Positions 1-9,705 of a stretch of 64,000 nucleotides of DNA are shown here, piece by piece. The position numbers were made by a program, and so were the translations under genes. The notes beneath the pieces are model-generated. The model saw only the letters and a list, made by a program, of their open reading frames with translations. It was not told the DNA's origin and searched no databases. Within the stretch, counting starts at the first letter, position 1; each line of letters opens with the position of its first letter. The stretch comes from Nitrospira moscoviensis (lineage in GTDB: Bacteria; Nitrospirota; Nitrospiria; Nitrospirales; Nitrospiraceae): positions 682,001 through 746,000 of the forward strand of contig NZ_CP011801.1 of the NCBI RefSeq assembly GCF_001273775.1, in the 5' to 3' direction.

Positions 1-92
1 TCTTTTGATTTCTGTTTTTCGCTGTGCTACAAACCCGCCCAGCGTTTTTAGACGTCCTTCCATAGGCATAGCCGCGCAAAGAAGGTGAACTG

Positions 93-3000
93 ATGTACCT
101 GAAATCCTTGGACATGTTGGGCTTCAAGTCGTTTGCCGAGGCCAAGATCGAGTTCCCGCAAGGCGTGACCGCGATCGTCGGTCCCAACGGCAGCGGGAAG
201 AGCAACGTGGTCGATGCCATCCTCTGGGTACTGGGCGAACAGAGCACGAAGACCCTCCGCAGCGAAAAGATGGAAGACGTCATTTTCAACGGCACCGAGC
301 TTCGCAAGCCGCTCGGGATGGCGGAGGTCTCGTTGGTGATCGGGGGGCTGGATCAGGCGTCCATGAAACTGGAAGGCGGGGCGGGTTTGCCGAGTCAGCT
401 CACGGAATTTCAGGAATTGATGATCACCCGCCGGCTCTATCGAAACGGCGACAGCGAATATCTCATCAACAAGACCGCCTGCCGGCTCAAAGACATCCGA
501 AGTCTGCTGCTGGACACCCGCGCCGGGAGCAAAGGACACACGGTGATCGCGCAGGGCCAGATCGACCAGATCCTCAACGCCTCGCCGCAGGACCGCCGGG
601 AACTGATCGAAGAAACCGCCGGCATCATCCGCTACAAGAAACAGAAGGCCGAAGCGCTTCGCAAGCTCGATGCGACCCAACAAAATCTGCTGCGAGTGCG
701 CGACATCATCGCCGAGGTGAAGAAGCAGCTCAATTCGCTGGAACGCCAGGCGCGCCAGGCCCGCACGTACCAGACGCTGCAGCAAGAGGCGCGCGGCGTC
801 GAGGTCGAGCTGCTCACGAGGGAGTTCCGGGCCTTGCGCCGGGCCCTGGCGGAAGTGGAGACTGAGGCGCTCACCTTGGATCAGCAGGAAGCCGGCAAGG
901 CCGCCGATCAAGCGCGTCTCGCGACCGACCTCGAGCAGGTTCGGCTGAAAGCCATCGCCATGGGCGAGGCGATCGGCAAGATCCGCGATGCGCTGGCTGC
1001 GGTCGAGCAGCAGCAGGCTCACGCGCTGACCGCCGCGGAGGTCGAGCGGAACCGGAGCCAGCTGTTCGAGCAGCAGCAAATGCAAGAGTCGTCCGAGCTC
1101 GACGAATTGGTGCGTGCGCAGGACGAGTTGGCCGCCGGCCTGACGGCGATCGAAGCCACGCTCGGTTCGCTGGAAGAGGAGATGGAGGCGCGCGAACGGG
1201 TCCTCGGGGAATTGGATCGGGAGATGGAGCGGGTGCGGCATCAGCGGGCATCGGCCGTCGCGGAAGAAGAGCGCGGCCGGCAAGACATTCTGCAGCTCGC
1301 CGTGCTCGTGGCCAATACCGAGCAAGGCATCGCGCAGCTGGCGTCCAAAATCGCCGAGATCACTCAGCGGGGCGACCGCTTGTCCGCCGAGCAACGGGAG
1401 CTGGAGTCGCAACGGACCGGTGCTGTGGCCCGGCATGAGGCGTTGCGGGAGGAATACGGAGCGGCCGATCGGCTGGTCGGCAGCCTCCAAGCGCAAACCC
1501 GCTCGGTTCACGACGATGCGGCCCGTGCCGCCGCGGACCTGCAGTCGCTTGACCAGCTGATTCTGCGGCGATCGGAAGAATTGGCCGCTGTCGATTCCCG
1601 CTTGGGAGCGCTGCAAGGGGTCGTGCGGGAAGAAATGGGCTATGGCCGTGAGGGGGCGGATGAAGGCACCGCGCTCAAGTCCTGCGAGGGCGTGCGCGAT
1701 GCGGTGGCGGAATGGCTCATCATCCCGCCGGGGATGGACCGTGCAGTGGAAGCAGTGCTTGGCGAGCGGGTGCGCGGATGGTTCGTGGACGATCCGGCGG
1801 TCGCCCATCGTGCCGTCGGATTGCTGGAGCAACAATCGCTCGGCCGGGGCACCTTCATCCCCCAGCATCCCCGCTGGGGCAGCGGGCGTTCGGCCGACTG
1901 GTGGGCGGCGCTCGCCGATCAGGGGGGAGTGATCGGCCGGGCGGTGGATTTGATCCAGACCGATGCCGCCCGCGTCGCGGCGCGGGATTGTCTGTTCGAT
2001 CGGGTGGTGATCGTCGAATCGTTGGCTGATGCCATGCGGCTGTGGGAGCGGCAATCCTGGACCGCGCCGGACGGCCCCGTTCTCGTCACGCTGGCCGGCG
2101 AGGTGCTGGATCCCTCCGGTGTGCTGACCGGCGGGCAAATCCAGGGCGCGCAGGGATTGCTCGAACGGCGCCGGGAAGTGCTGGATTTGGAAGCCAAGCG
2201 GCAGGCGCTCACCGCGACGTTGGAGGACGAGAAGCGGCGGCGCGATATGTTGCAAGACCAGGTGCAAAGCCTGGCGCAGCAAGGACGTGAATTGGCCGAG
2301 TCGTTGCGCGCCGCCGAAATGCAGAACCTCTCGCTCCGCAAGGACGAAGAGAAGTTGCAGCAGCTGTTTGCGGATCTCGACTCGCGGCTGGGCGGTATCG
2401 GCGCGGACATTCAGACAGGGCTCGATGAAAGCCGGCGGCTGGGAGAGGAATCACAGTCGCTCCAGGGTCAGCTCGCCCAATGGATCGCCGAGAAGAACGG
2501 GCAGGAGGCGGCGCTGGGCCGCGTGAGGGAACGGCTTGGTCGCATCGATCAAGAGGTCCGGGCGCTCCAGGAGCGTGTCACCGAAGCCCGGCTGAGCGCG
2601 GAAGGGCTGCGCGCCAAACGCGAGCACGAACAGGCCAATCGCGCCCGGATCACACAGGAGGCGCACGACATGGACCAGCGCCGCCACTCGCTGCGCGAGC
2701 ATCTGGCGGGATTGGGCCACTCTATCGAACAGAGCCGTGCCGAGCAGGCGCGGCAGGAGACGCTCTGCCAGGAACTCGGTGTGGAAGCGGGGCGCATCAA
2801 AGCCGAACTCGTCGCGGCGCAGGAGCAGCAGGCGCAGGAAATGGCGGCCGCCCAGACCGTGGAAGCCGCGTTGGAGGAATTACGCCGGGCCATCTCCGCG
2901 ATTCGGGACGCCCGCATGGCGGTGGAAGTCCGCCGTGCCGAACTCCGCACGCAACTCGGCACCGTGGAAGGCACGCTGTCCGGCACTTACCAGCTCGATC

Positions 3001-3779
3001 CCTCCGCCTTGCTGCATGCGAACGGAGACGCGCCGCAGCTCTCGTTCGAGCAGCAGGCCGCGCCGGAGGATCAGGCGGAGCAGGCCGATCGGCGGTCGGA
3101 TGCCGAATTGAAAGAGCAATTGCAGAAGCTGCGGGACCGGCTGGACCGCATGGGGCCCATCAATCTGGCCGCCATCAGCGAGCATCAGGAACTGGACGAG
3201 CGCCACAAGTTCCTCTCGGCCCAGGAGCAGGATCTGTCCAACTCCATCGCGTCGCTGAAGGAAATCATCCAGCGTATCAACCGGACGACGAAGGAGATGT
3301 TCGCGGCCACGTTCGATGAATTGCAGCAGAAGTTCACGGAAGTCTTCGGCCAGTTCTTTCCCGGCGGGCGGGCGGAGCTGCAGCTCGTCGAGGAGCCGCC
3401 TGTCGAGGGGGAGAGCGCGGGCAGCCAGGAACCCGGGATCGAGATCGTGGCGCAGCCGCCCGGGAAGCGGCTCAAAAGCATCACCATGCTGTCCGGCGGC
3501 GAAAAAACCCTTACGGCGATGGCGCTCTTGTTCGCCAGCTTCCTTATCCGGCCCACGCCCTTCTGTCTCCTCGACGAAATCGACGCTCCGCTGGACGAAG
3601 AAAACATCGGCCGCTTCACCGGCGTGCTGCGGGACCTGGCGCAGACCGCGCAGTTCCTGGTCATCACCCACAATAAGCGCACGATGGCCATCGCCGATTC
3701 GCTGTTCGGCGTGACGATGGAAGAGCCAGGCGTGTCCAAGCTCGTCTCCGTCCGGCTGGGCGACCTGCAGCCGGCGTGA
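93..3779 (+). CDS. smc: Chromosome segregation protein SMC
   Basis: This is the 1228-aa ATPase that compacts and segregates chromosomes as a dimer with ScpA and ScpB. The N-terminal ATPase half has a Walker A motif GPNGSGKS at residues 30-37. Two long coiled-coil arms rich in Q, E, R and A (about 165-510 and 680-1010) flank a hinge domain at about 515-675, which includes the typical DPSGVLTGG stretch. The C-terminal half has the ABC signature LSGGEKTL starting at residue 1133 and Walker B with D1161/E1162. Length and domain order match full-length bacterial SMC. A GAAGGTG ribosome site precedes the ATG. No ScpA/B or FtsY gene is visible next to it. Confidence is high. Confidence 0.97.
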   Translation: MYLKSLDMLGFKSFAEAKIEFPQGVTAIVGPNGSGKSNVVDAILWVLGEQSTKTLRSEKMEDVIFNGTELRKPLGMAEVSLVIGGLDQASMKLEGGAGLPSQLTEFQELMITRRLYRNGDSEYLINKTACRLKDIRSLLLDTRAGSKGHTVIAQGQIDQILNASPQDRRELIEETAGIIRYKKQKAEALRKLDATQQNLLRVRDIIAEVKKQLNSLERQARQARTYQTLQQEARGVEVELLTREFRALRRALAEVETEALTLDQQEAGKAADQARLATDLEQVRLKAIAMGEAIGKIRDALAAVEQQQAHALTAAEVERNRSQLFEQQQMQESSELDELVRAQDELAAGLTAIEATLGSLEEEMEARERVLGELDREMERVRHQRASAVAEEERGRQDILQLAVLVANTEQGIAQLASKIAEITQRGDRLSAEQRELESQRTGAVARHEALREEYGAADRLVGSLQAQTRSVHDDAARAAADLQSLDQLILRRSEELAAVDSRLGALQGVVREEMGYGREGADEGTALKSCEGVRDAVAEWLIIPPGMDRAVEAVLGERVRGWFVDDPAVAHRAVGLLEQQSLGRGTFIPQHPRWGSGRSADWWAALADQGGVIGRAVDLIQTDAARVAARDCLFDRVVIVESLADAMRLWERQSWTAPDGPVLVTLAGEVLDPSGVLTGGQIQGAQGLLERRREVLDLEAKRQALTATLEDEKRRRDMLQDQVQSLAQQGRELAESLRAAEMQNLSLRKDEEKLQQLFADLDSRLGGIGADIQTGLDESRRLGEESQSLQGQLAQWIAEKNGQEAALGRVRERLGRIDQEVRALQERVTEARLSAEGLRAKREHEQANRARITQEAHDMDQRRHSLREHLAGLGHSIEQSRAEQARQETLCQELGVEAGRIKAELVAAQEQQAQEMAAAQTVEAALEELRRAISAIRDARMAVEVRRAELRTQLGTVEGTLSGTYQLDPSALLHANGDAPQLSFEQQAAPEDQAEQADRRSDAELKEQLQKLRDRLDRMGPINLAAISEHQELDERHKFLSAQEQDLSNSIASLKEIIQRINRTTKEMFAATFDELQQKFTEVFGQFFPGGRAELQLVEEPPVEGESAGSQEPGIEIVAQPPGKRLKSITMLSGGEKTLTAMALLFASFLIRPTPFCLLDEIDAPLDEENIGRFTGVLRDLAQTAQFLVITHNKRTMAIADSLFGVTMEEPGVSKLVSVRLGDLQPA

Positions 3780-3880
3780 CGCATCCGGACGGAAGGGTCT
3801 CTACTTAACGGCCCCTCGAGATCCGGCATCGTGGGACGTGAAAATCCTGAATACTTCAGAGGGCTTCTCGGTGCCTTTGC

Positions 3881-3908
3881 TTGACTCACCTGGGAGGCTC
3901 TGTTATAA
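3881..3908 (+). promoter_or_regulatory. Sigma70-type promoter before shc
   Basis: TTGACT (3881-3886) and TTATAA (3903-3908) are separated by 16 bp, in the 235-bp gap between smc and shc. The position suits transcription of the shc-hpnG-mla cluster. The call rests on consensus match and placement only. Confidence 0.6.
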
Positions 3909-4014
3909 GCCGTCCGATGGGCAGCTCTCCGACCGTGCGATGATGTATCCGGCTCCTGCGGGTCTTCGTGGCACGCCAGTCAATTCGTCCATCTCATTCG
4001 CAGCTTAGGATCGC

Positions 4015-6192
4015 ATGAAACTGATCAAGGCGTTGTTCAGCCGCCTGTCCGACAGCCTGCTTTCCAACGGCGCGGCCAAATTGAGCCCTGCGCCGGACTT
4101 TTCACCGACGCCGCCGCTCCGGCTCGTCTCCGACAAACCGACCATGCTGCCACCGCTTGACGCCGCCACGACCCGACGTCCTCCGACGCATGCCGTGAGC
4201 CAACCGGACGCGATCGACGACGCCATCCGGCGGAGCCAGTCCTGGTTCCTCGCCAGGCAGCATCCGGAGGGGCATTGGGTGGCCGAATTGGAAGCGGATA
4301 CGACGCTGACGTCGGAATATCTGATGCTCCGCCGCTTCCTGGATTGCGTCGACCCCGAGCGCGAGAGAAAAGCGGTGCAGTATCTGAAGGCCATGCAGCT
4401 GCCCGACGGCGGCTGGCCGATTTATTACGGCGGGCCGGCGGAAATCAGCGCGTCGGTGAAAGCCTATTTCGCGCTGAAGCTGAGCGGCGTCTCGGCCGAC
4501 GAGCCGTGCATGGTCCGCGCGAAAGACCGTATTCTCGCCATGGGCGGGGTGGTGCAGGCCAACGTCTTTACCAAGATCGCCTTGGCGCTCTTCGATCAGT
4601 ACGACTGGGAAGGCATTCCCCATATGCCGGTCGAACTGATGCTGCTGCCGAAAAAATTTTATTTCAGCATCTACGCCATCTCTTACTGGTCCCGCGCGGT
4701 CCTGATTCCGTTGCTGATCGTCTTTGCGCACCAGCCGGTCTGCCGCATTCCACGGGAGCAGGGTATCGAAGAGCTCTATCCGATCCCGCGGCAGGAGATT
4801 CGCTATTGGCGGTTCCCGCCGTTCAACAAAGATCAGAACTGGTTTACCGCGCACAACTTCTTCGTCGCGCTCGACGCGCTGTTGAAGATCTACGACCGCA
4901 TGCCGCTCACCATTCTACGGGAAAAGGCGTTGCACAAAGCGGCGACCTGGATGCTGGAACGGTTGAAGGGCGCCGGCGGCCTGGGCGCCATCTATCCCGC
5001 GATGGCGAACTCCATCGTGGCCCTGCGCTGTTTGGGCTACGACATGGACGATCCGCTCATCGTAAAGGCGCTGCGCGAGATCGAGGAGCTCGAAGTGTAC
5101 GATTCGGCGTCCGTGGACGGGCAGCGCGTGCCGACGCTGCATCTGCAGCCCTGCTTCTCGCCGATTTGGGACACGGCCCTGCTCATCAACGCCCTCGTCG
5201 AAGGAGGCATGCCGGCGGATCATCCGGCCCTGCTGAAAGCCGGATCCTATCTGATGTCCCGCCAGACCAAGACCGTCGGGGATTGGAAGATCTCGTCGCC
5301 GAACGCGGAGCCGGGCGGCTGGTACTTCCAGTTCGAGAACGAATTTTATCCCGACGTCGACGATTCCGCCGTCGTGCTGATGGCCCTCTCCAAGCTGCGC
5401 ATGCCCGAGCCGGCTCTGCACCGCGAAGCACTCCAGCGCGGCATGCAATGGGTGGTCGCCATGCAGGGCTCCGACGGCGGCTGGGGCGCTTACGACAAGG
5501 ACAACAACCGCATCGTCTTCAACTACATTCCCTTTGCCGACCACAAGGCCCTGCTCGATCCGAGCACCTCCGACCTGACCGGACGCTGCCTCGAAATGCT
5601 GGCCGCGCTGGGCTACGACAAGTCTCATCCGGCGGTGAAGCCGGCGCTGGCCTTCTTGAAGAGGGAGCAGGAGGCGGACGGGAGCTGGTACGGGCGATGG
5701 GGGGTCAATTATATTTACGGCACCTGGTCGGTGCTCGCCGGCTTGCGCGCCATCGGAGAGGATCTGTCGGCGCCGTACATCCGCCGGGCCGTCACGTGGC
5801 TGGAGTCCAAGCAAAACCCCGACGGCGGTTGGGGTGAATCCTGCCTGTCCTATGCAGACGAGGCGTACAGCGGGAAGGGGGAGAGCGCTCCCTCCCAGAC
5901 GGCCTGGGCACTGATGGCGCTGATGTCGGCCGGTGTCACCGATTCGTTCTGCGTGGCGCGCGGGGTGCAGTATCTCCTGCGTCACCAGTTGAAGGACGGG
6001 TCCTGGGAAGAAGTCCGCCATACCGGCACCGGATTCCCGCGCGTCTTCTATCTCCGTTATCATTGGTATTGTCAGTACTTTCCGCTCTGGGCCTTGGCGA
6101 TGTACCGCAATCTCCGCTCCCGGGGGAAAATGCGGGCCGACGAAGTGCGCCAGCACGTGCAGGGAGCTGGATCGTACCGGTTTGACCGTTGA
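4015..6192 (+). CDS. shc: Squalene-hopene cyclase
   Basis: This 725-aa class II triterpene cyclase converts squalene to hopene/hopanol at the inner membrane, the committed step to hopanoids. The catalytic acid motif is D447-V-D449-D450-S-A, the family DxDD with Ser where Thr is usual. Several QW repeats are visible (PDGGW, SDGGWGAYDKDN, ADGSW, PDGGWGE, KDGSWEE), as expected for this alpha/alpha-barrel fold. Residues 1-65 form a Pro/Ser-rich leader before the conserved core. The gene starts 7 bp after an AGGATCGC-type weak ribosome site. The hpnG gene follows with a four-base overlap, and mla and hpnH lie nearby, which supports hopanoid function. Confidence is high. Confidence 0.96.
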   Translation: MKLIKALFSRLSDSLLSNGAAKLSPAPDFSPTPPLRLVSDKPTMLPPLDAATTRRPPTHAVSQPDAIDDAIRRSQSWFLARQHPEGHWVAELEADTTLTSEYLMLRRFLDCVDPERERKAVQYLKAMQLPDGGWPIYYGGPAEISASVKAYFALKLSGVSADEPCMVRAKDRILAMGGVVQANVFTKIALALFDQYDWEGIPHMPVELMLLPKKFYFSIYAISYWSRAVLIPLLIVFAHQPVCRIPREQGIEELYPIPRQEIRYWRFPPFNKDQNWFTAHNFFVALDALLKIYDRMPLTILREKALHKAATWMLERLKGAGGLGAIYPAMANSIVALRCLGYDMDDPLIVKALREIEELEVYDSASVDGQRVPTLHLQPCFSPIWDTALLINALVEGGMPADHPALLKAGSYLMSRQTKTVGDWKISSPNAEPGGWYFQFENEFYPDVDDSAVVLMALSKLRMPEPALHREALQRGMQWVVAMQGSDGGWGAYDKDNNRIVFNYIPFADHKALLDPSTSDLTGRCLEMLAALGYDKSHPAVKPALAFLKREQEADGSWYGRWGVNYIYGTWSVLAGLRAIGEDLSAPYIRRAVTWLESKQNPDGGWGESCLSYADEAYSGKGESAPSQTAWALMALMSAGVTDSFCVARGVQYLLRHQLKDGSWEEVRHTGTGFPRVFYLRYHWYCQYFPLWALAMYRNLRSRGKMRADEVRQHVQGAGSYRFDR

Positions 6193-7028
6193 CCGCCGTC
6201 ACGTCTTCCCGAGTGGTTCCTGCCGACGTCTCAGACATGTCCTCATGCGCACGCATCGCGTTGTTCGCCGCCACGGTTTGGGAAGTCTCGGCCGTCCGCG
6301 CCGCCTTGCCGGACGCCGCGACACGGACGGTGGGCGGCCGGCGGGTTGTGGTGGGGTCGGCCGGCGAGCGGGAGTATTGGCTGGTGCGGACGGGGGTGGG
6401 GCATGAGCAGGCCGCTCAAGCGTCCGGCTGGTTGTTCCACCAACAACGGTTCCACCTGGCCGTCTCCACCGGCTTTGCCTGTGCGCTGGTGCCGGCGGAA
6501 ATCGGTGGGCTTTTGGTGGGACACGAAGTCCTTTCGATGCCGGCAAACGGGGACGCCGGTCCCGAACCGCTCGGCGTGCCGGGGCCCGAGCGGGACTCGT
6601 TCCTGGCCTTCGCCTGCGGGCGGATAGCCGGAGCGCGTATCGGGCCGTTTCTTTCGGTGGATCGGATCGTCGGACGGGCGGCGGACAAACGGGAGTATGC
6701 CCGCGTGACGGGAGCGATGGGACTGGACATGGAAAGCGCCGCCTTGGCGCGCGAGTCACAGCGCGCACAGGTACCGTTCGTCATCGCGCGCACGGTCTCG
6801 GACCTGCTCGACGAAGACCTGCCGCTGGACTTCAATCTCTTTCTCACGGCCGCCGGCTGGCTCGCCGGCGCAGGGACGGTGCTGGCTGCCCCGTGGCGCC
6901 TGCGCGGGCTCGGCCGCCTGCGCCGCCAGAGCCGGCTGGCGGCGGATCGCCTGACCGAGTTTTTCCGCGGCTACATGACGGCCATGGCCGTCCATCACCG
7001 GCCTCACCGAACCACGGAGCTGGCGTGA
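6189..7028 (+). CDS. hpnG: Hopanoid-associated nucleoside phosphorylase HpnG
   Basis: This protein belongs to the purine nucleoside phosphorylase/MTA-SAH nucleosidase fold. In the hopanoid pathway HpnG removes adenine from adenosylhopane, the product of HpnH, to give ribosylhopane. Visible are the beta-strand start RIALFAATVWEV, the substrate loop TGFACAL, and the ribose-binding glutamate region GLDMESAALARES. The start shown is a TTG overlapping the shc stop by four bases. An ATG at 6237, just before the conserved core, is an equally possible start. The downstream mlaE begins inside this gene's stop codon (GTGA), so the genes are probably translationally coupled. The function rests on motifs and its place between shc and hpnH. 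Confidence 0.85.
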   Translation: MTAVTSSRVVPADVSDMSSCARIALFAATVWEVSAVRAALPDAATRTVGGRRVVVGSAGEREYWLVRTGVGHEQAAQASGWLFHQQRFHLAVSTGFACALVPAEIGGLLVGHEVLSMPANGDAGPEPLGVPGPERDSFLAFACGRIAGARIGPFLSVDRIVGRAADKREYARVTGAMGLDMESAALARESQRAQVPFVIARTVSDLLDEDLPLDFNLFLTAAGWLAGAGTVLAAPWRLRGLGRLRRQSRLAADRLTEFFRGYMTAMAVHHRPHRTTELA

Positions 7029-7795
7029 TCCATTTGATCGAGCGCATCGGCGCCTTTGTCCTCAAGTATGTCGGCGAGATGGGCCGCATGCTGATCTTCG
7101 TCCTTTCAGCGTTCGCGTGGCTCATCCGGCCGCCGCTCCGGTTCGCGCAAATCATGAAGCAGGTGCATTTCATCGGTTATAAATCCACGTTCGTCGTGGT
7201 GCTGACGGCGGGCTTCACCGGCATGGTGCTGGGGCTGCAGGGCTACTACACGCTGCGCAAGTTCGGATCGGAAGCGCTGCTGGGCTCGGCGGTCGCGCTG
7301 AGCATGATCCGCGAGCTGGGGCCGGTGCTGGCGGCGCTGATGGTGACGGCGCGGGCCGGCTCGGCGATGACGGCGGAGATCGGCATCATGCGCATCACGG
7401 AGCAGATCGACGCGCTCGATACGATGGCCGTCAATCCGCTCCAGTACCTCATCGCGCCCAAGCTCGTCGCCGGCTTGATCGGCGTGCCGCTGTTGGTGGC
7501 GATCTTCGACGTGGTCGGCATCTACGGCGGCTACCTCGTCGGAGTCGATCTGCTGGGCGTGAGCGCCGGCTCCTATTGGACCTCCATCGAATCGGCGGTC
7601 GAGTGGAAGGACGTCTACGGCGGCATTCTCAAGTCGGTCAGTTTCGGTCTGATCGTGAGCTGGGTGTGCTGCTACAAAGGCTTCTACACGCGCATGAGCG
7701 CGGAAGGCCTGGGGACGGCGACGACGGAAGCAGTGGTGCTCTCATCGGTGCTGATCCTGGTGTGGGATTATTTTTTGACGTCGGTCCTGTTGTAA
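7025..7795 (+). CDS. mlaE: Lipid ABC transporter permease MlaE
   Basis: This 256-aa inner-membrane permease of the MlaFEDB lipid transporter belongs to the MlaE/YrbE/TTG2B family. Its hydrophobic segments and the central conserved stretch around GPVLAALMVTARAGSAMTAE, with IDAL soon after, are family hallmarks. The C-terminal VLSSVLILVWDYFLTS helix is also typical. A GTG start at 7025 overlapping the hpnG stop is chosen because it begins the conserved amphipathic N-helix (IHLIERIGAFV); reading further upstream adds only Pro/Arg-rich sequence. The ATPase gene follows after 2 bp. It moves phospholipids, and by context perhaps hopanoids, between the inner and outer membrane. Confidence 0.94.
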   Translation: MIHLIERIGAFVLKYVGEMGRMLIFVLSAFAWLIRPPLRFAQIMKQVHFIGYKSTFVVVLTAGFTGMVLGLQGYYTLRKFGSEALLGSAVALSMIRELGPVLAALMVTARAGSAMTAEIGIMRITEQIDALDTMAVNPLQYLIAPKLVAGLIGVPLLVAIFDVVGIYGGYLVGVDLLGVSAGSYWTSIESAVEWKDVYGGILKSVSFGLIVSWVCCYKGFYTRMSAEGLGTATTEAVVLSSVLILVWDYFLTSVLL

Positions 7796-7797
7796 CG

Positions 7798-8556
7798 ATG
7801 CTCAAGCTGGTCGGCGTGAAAAAACGGTTGGGCGGACAGCCGGTGCTGCAGGGCATCGATCTGACCATTCCTCCGGGGAAGCTCACCACGATCATCGGCC
7901 GGAGCGGAGAAGGCAAAAGCGTGCTGCTCAAACACATGATCGGCCTGCTGCAGCCGGATGAAGGACAGGTGTGGGTCGACGGCGTCGAAATTTCGCGGCT
8001 GCGCGGGCATGCGCTCAACGAAGTGCGCAAGCGGTTCGCGATGCTGTTCCAGGGCGCGGCCCTGTTCGATTCCATGACGGTGTTCGAGAACGTCGCCTTT
8101 CCCTTGCGGGAGAGGCTCCGCATGAAGGGCGCCGAGGTCACGAAGCGGGTGGACGAAAAGCTGGCTCAGGTGGGATTGGGGGGGATGGGCCATAAGTTTC
8201 CCGCCGAGCTGAGCGGCGGCATGCGCAAGCGGGCGGGGCTCGCGCGCGCGCTCGTGATGCAACCGGAGATCATCTTATTCGACGAGCCGACGACGGGGCT
8301 CGATCCGCTGATGGCAAAGTCCATCCATGACCTGATCACCAGCACGCAGCGGACGTTCGGTTTTACGGCCGTGATGGTCAGCCACGAAATTCCGGAGATC
8401 TTCGGCATTTCGGATTACGTGGCGATGTTGAAACAGGGGAAGATCGCCGCGATGGCGCCCCCCGCCGAGTTCCAACGCACGGCCGACCCCGAGATCACGG
8501 AATTCATTTCGGTGGGCGGGACGATGGCGCTCCCCGCCGCGCCGCCGAACCGGTAG
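7798..8556 (+). CDS. mlaF: Lipid ABC transporter ATP-binding protein MlaF
   Basis: This 252-aa cytoplasmic ATPase energises the Mla lipid transporter. Walker A is GRSGEGKS, the signature is LSGGMRKRAGLARAL, Walker B is IILFDEPTTGLDP, and the switch histidine lies in VMVSHEIPE. The Met-Arg-Lys-Arg form of the signature is characteristic of the MlaF/Ttg2A branch. The ATG at 7798 starts the conserved strand MLKLVGVKKR and lies 2 bp after mlaE; longer upstream readings would overlap mlaE. mlaD follows 10 bp later. No mlaB (STAS) gene is seen here. Confidence 0.95.
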   Translation: MLKLVGVKKRLGGQPVLQGIDLTIPPGKLTTIIGRSGEGKSVLLKHMIGLLQPDEGQVWVDGVEISRLRGHALNEVRKRFAMLFQGAALFDSMTVFENVAFPLRERLRMKGAEVTKRVDEKLAQVGLGGMGHKFPAELSGGMRKRAGLARALVMQPEIILFDEPTTGLDPLMAKSIHDLITSTQRTFGFTAVMVSHEIPEIFGISDYVAMLKQGKIAAMAPPAEFQRTADPEITEFISVGGTMALPAAPPNR

Positions 8557-8566
8557 AGGAGCAGGT

Positions 8567-9010
8567 ATGGAGAAAACCAAGTTGGAATTGGCCGTCGGCG
8601 TCTTCGTGCTGGTCGGGGTGGTCTGTCTGGGATACCTCTCGATCAAGTTGGGCAAACTGGAAGTGATCGGCGGCAACCTGTACGAGGTGGACGCCCAGTT
8701 CAACACCGCTTCCGGGCTCAAACCGGGGGCCACGGTGGAGATCGCCGGGGTCGAGGTGGGACGGGTGAAATCCATCACGCTCAAGGACGATCGGGCCATG
8801 GTGCGGCTGGCGGTCGATAACGGCACGAGGCTCTACACCGACACGATCGCCTCGATCAAGACTCGCGGCATCATCGGAGAGAAATTCCTGGCCTTGTCCC
8901 CCGGCGGAGGCGGGGATCCGTTGAAGCCCGGCGACATGATCCGGGATACGGAATCGGGATTGGATCTCGAAGAATTGGTCAGTCAGTACGTCCACGGTAA
9001 AGTCAACTGA
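8567..9010 (+). CDS. mlaD: MCE-domain lipid-binding protein MlaD
   Basis: This 147-aa substrate-binding subunit of the Mla system has an N-terminal signal anchor (about residues 7-25, ending GYLSIKLG). One MCE domain follows at about 35-118 (FNTASGLKPGATVEIAGVEVG, then TRGIIGEKFLAL). It forms hexameric rings on the periplasmic face of the permease. The length is normal for a single-MCE MlaD. A GAGGAGC-like ribosome site precedes the ATG. It lies between mlaF and mlaC with gaps of about 10 bp, so it is part of one operon. Confidence 0.94.
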   Translation: MEKTKLELAVGVFVLVGVVCLGYLSIKLGKLEVIGGNLYEVDAQFNTASGLKPGATVEIAGVEVGRVKSITLKDDRAMVRLAVDNGTRLYTDTIASIKTRGIIGEKFLALSPGGGGDPLKPGDMIRDTESGLDLEELVSQYVHGKVN

Positions 9011-9021
9011 GAGGTAGGAGC

Positions 9022-9684
9022 ATGATCGTGACACACGTTGCCCGACTCGGGATGTATCGGAACGCATCATTCACCGCGCGTCTCTGTCTGAACGCCACCG
9101 CGGTCATGCTGTGGCTCGGCTTGGTCGTCGTTCCGGCCTATGCCGGCGCGCCGACGGAGGCGATGAAGGCGACTATCGATGAAGTGTTGCACATCATTCG
9201 CGAGAAAGATTTGAAGCAGCCGGCGAAGGCGGATGAGCGGCGGCAGCAGCTTGAAAAAGTGGTCGGCGCCCGCTTCGACTATCAGGAGATGTCCCGGCGC
9301 GCGCTGGGGGCGCCCTGGAACCAGCTCTCCGAACAGGAGAGGCAGGAGTTCGTCTCGCTGTTCCGCACGTTGCTCACCAACTCCTATGCCGACAAGATCG
9401 AGACATACTCCGGCGAAGGCGTGCAGTACCTGAACGAACGAACCGAAAAAGAGTACGCCGAAGTCCGGACGAAGGTCCTGTCGGGGAAAACCGAGATTCC
9501 GCTCGACTACCGGTTGATCAACAAGGCGGAAGATTGGCGGGTGTACGACGTCGTGGTGGACGGCGTCAGCCTCGTGAACAACTACCGCGGGCAGTTTACG
9601 AAAATTCTCCGGGCCTCGTCCTATTCCGATCTCGTCGATCAGCTGCGCAAGAAATCCGATAAGCTGAAAGCGCCCTCGCCGTAA
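9022..9684 (+). CDS. mlaC: Periplasmic lipid carrier MlaC (Ttg2D family)
   Basis: This 220-aa exported lipid shuttle has a signal peptide of about 40 residues ending near VVPAYAGA. A typical MlaC body follows: IREKDLK, then VVGARFDYQEMSRRALG, LSEQERQEFVSLFRTLLTNSYADKIETY and VYDVVVDGVSLVNNYRGQF. MlaC ferries phospholipids between the outer-membrane and inner-membrane complexes. It closes the mlaEFDC set; an outer-membrane partner gene follows only 21 bp downstream instead of a typical mlaA. Confidence 0.93.
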   Translation: MIVTHVARLGMYRNASFTARLCLNATAVMLWLGLVVVPAYAGAPTEAMKATIDEVLHIIREKDLKQPAKADERRQQLEKVVGARFDYQEMSRRALGAPWNQLSEQERQEFVSLFRTLLTNSYADKIETYSGEGVQYLNERTEKEYAEVRTKVLSGKTEIPLDYRLINKAEDWRVYDVVVDGVSLVNNYRGQFTKILRASSYSDLVDQLRKKSDKLKAPSP

Positions 9685-9705
9685 GGGGTGCTTTGTCGAC
9701 TGGCT

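Noticed and set aside
48..2282. A very long reading frame on the minus strand opposite smc
   Set aside because: It is the antisense of a firmly identified gene in high-GC DNA; the residues are rich in Arg, Leu, Gln and His with no domain, as expected for a shadow frame.
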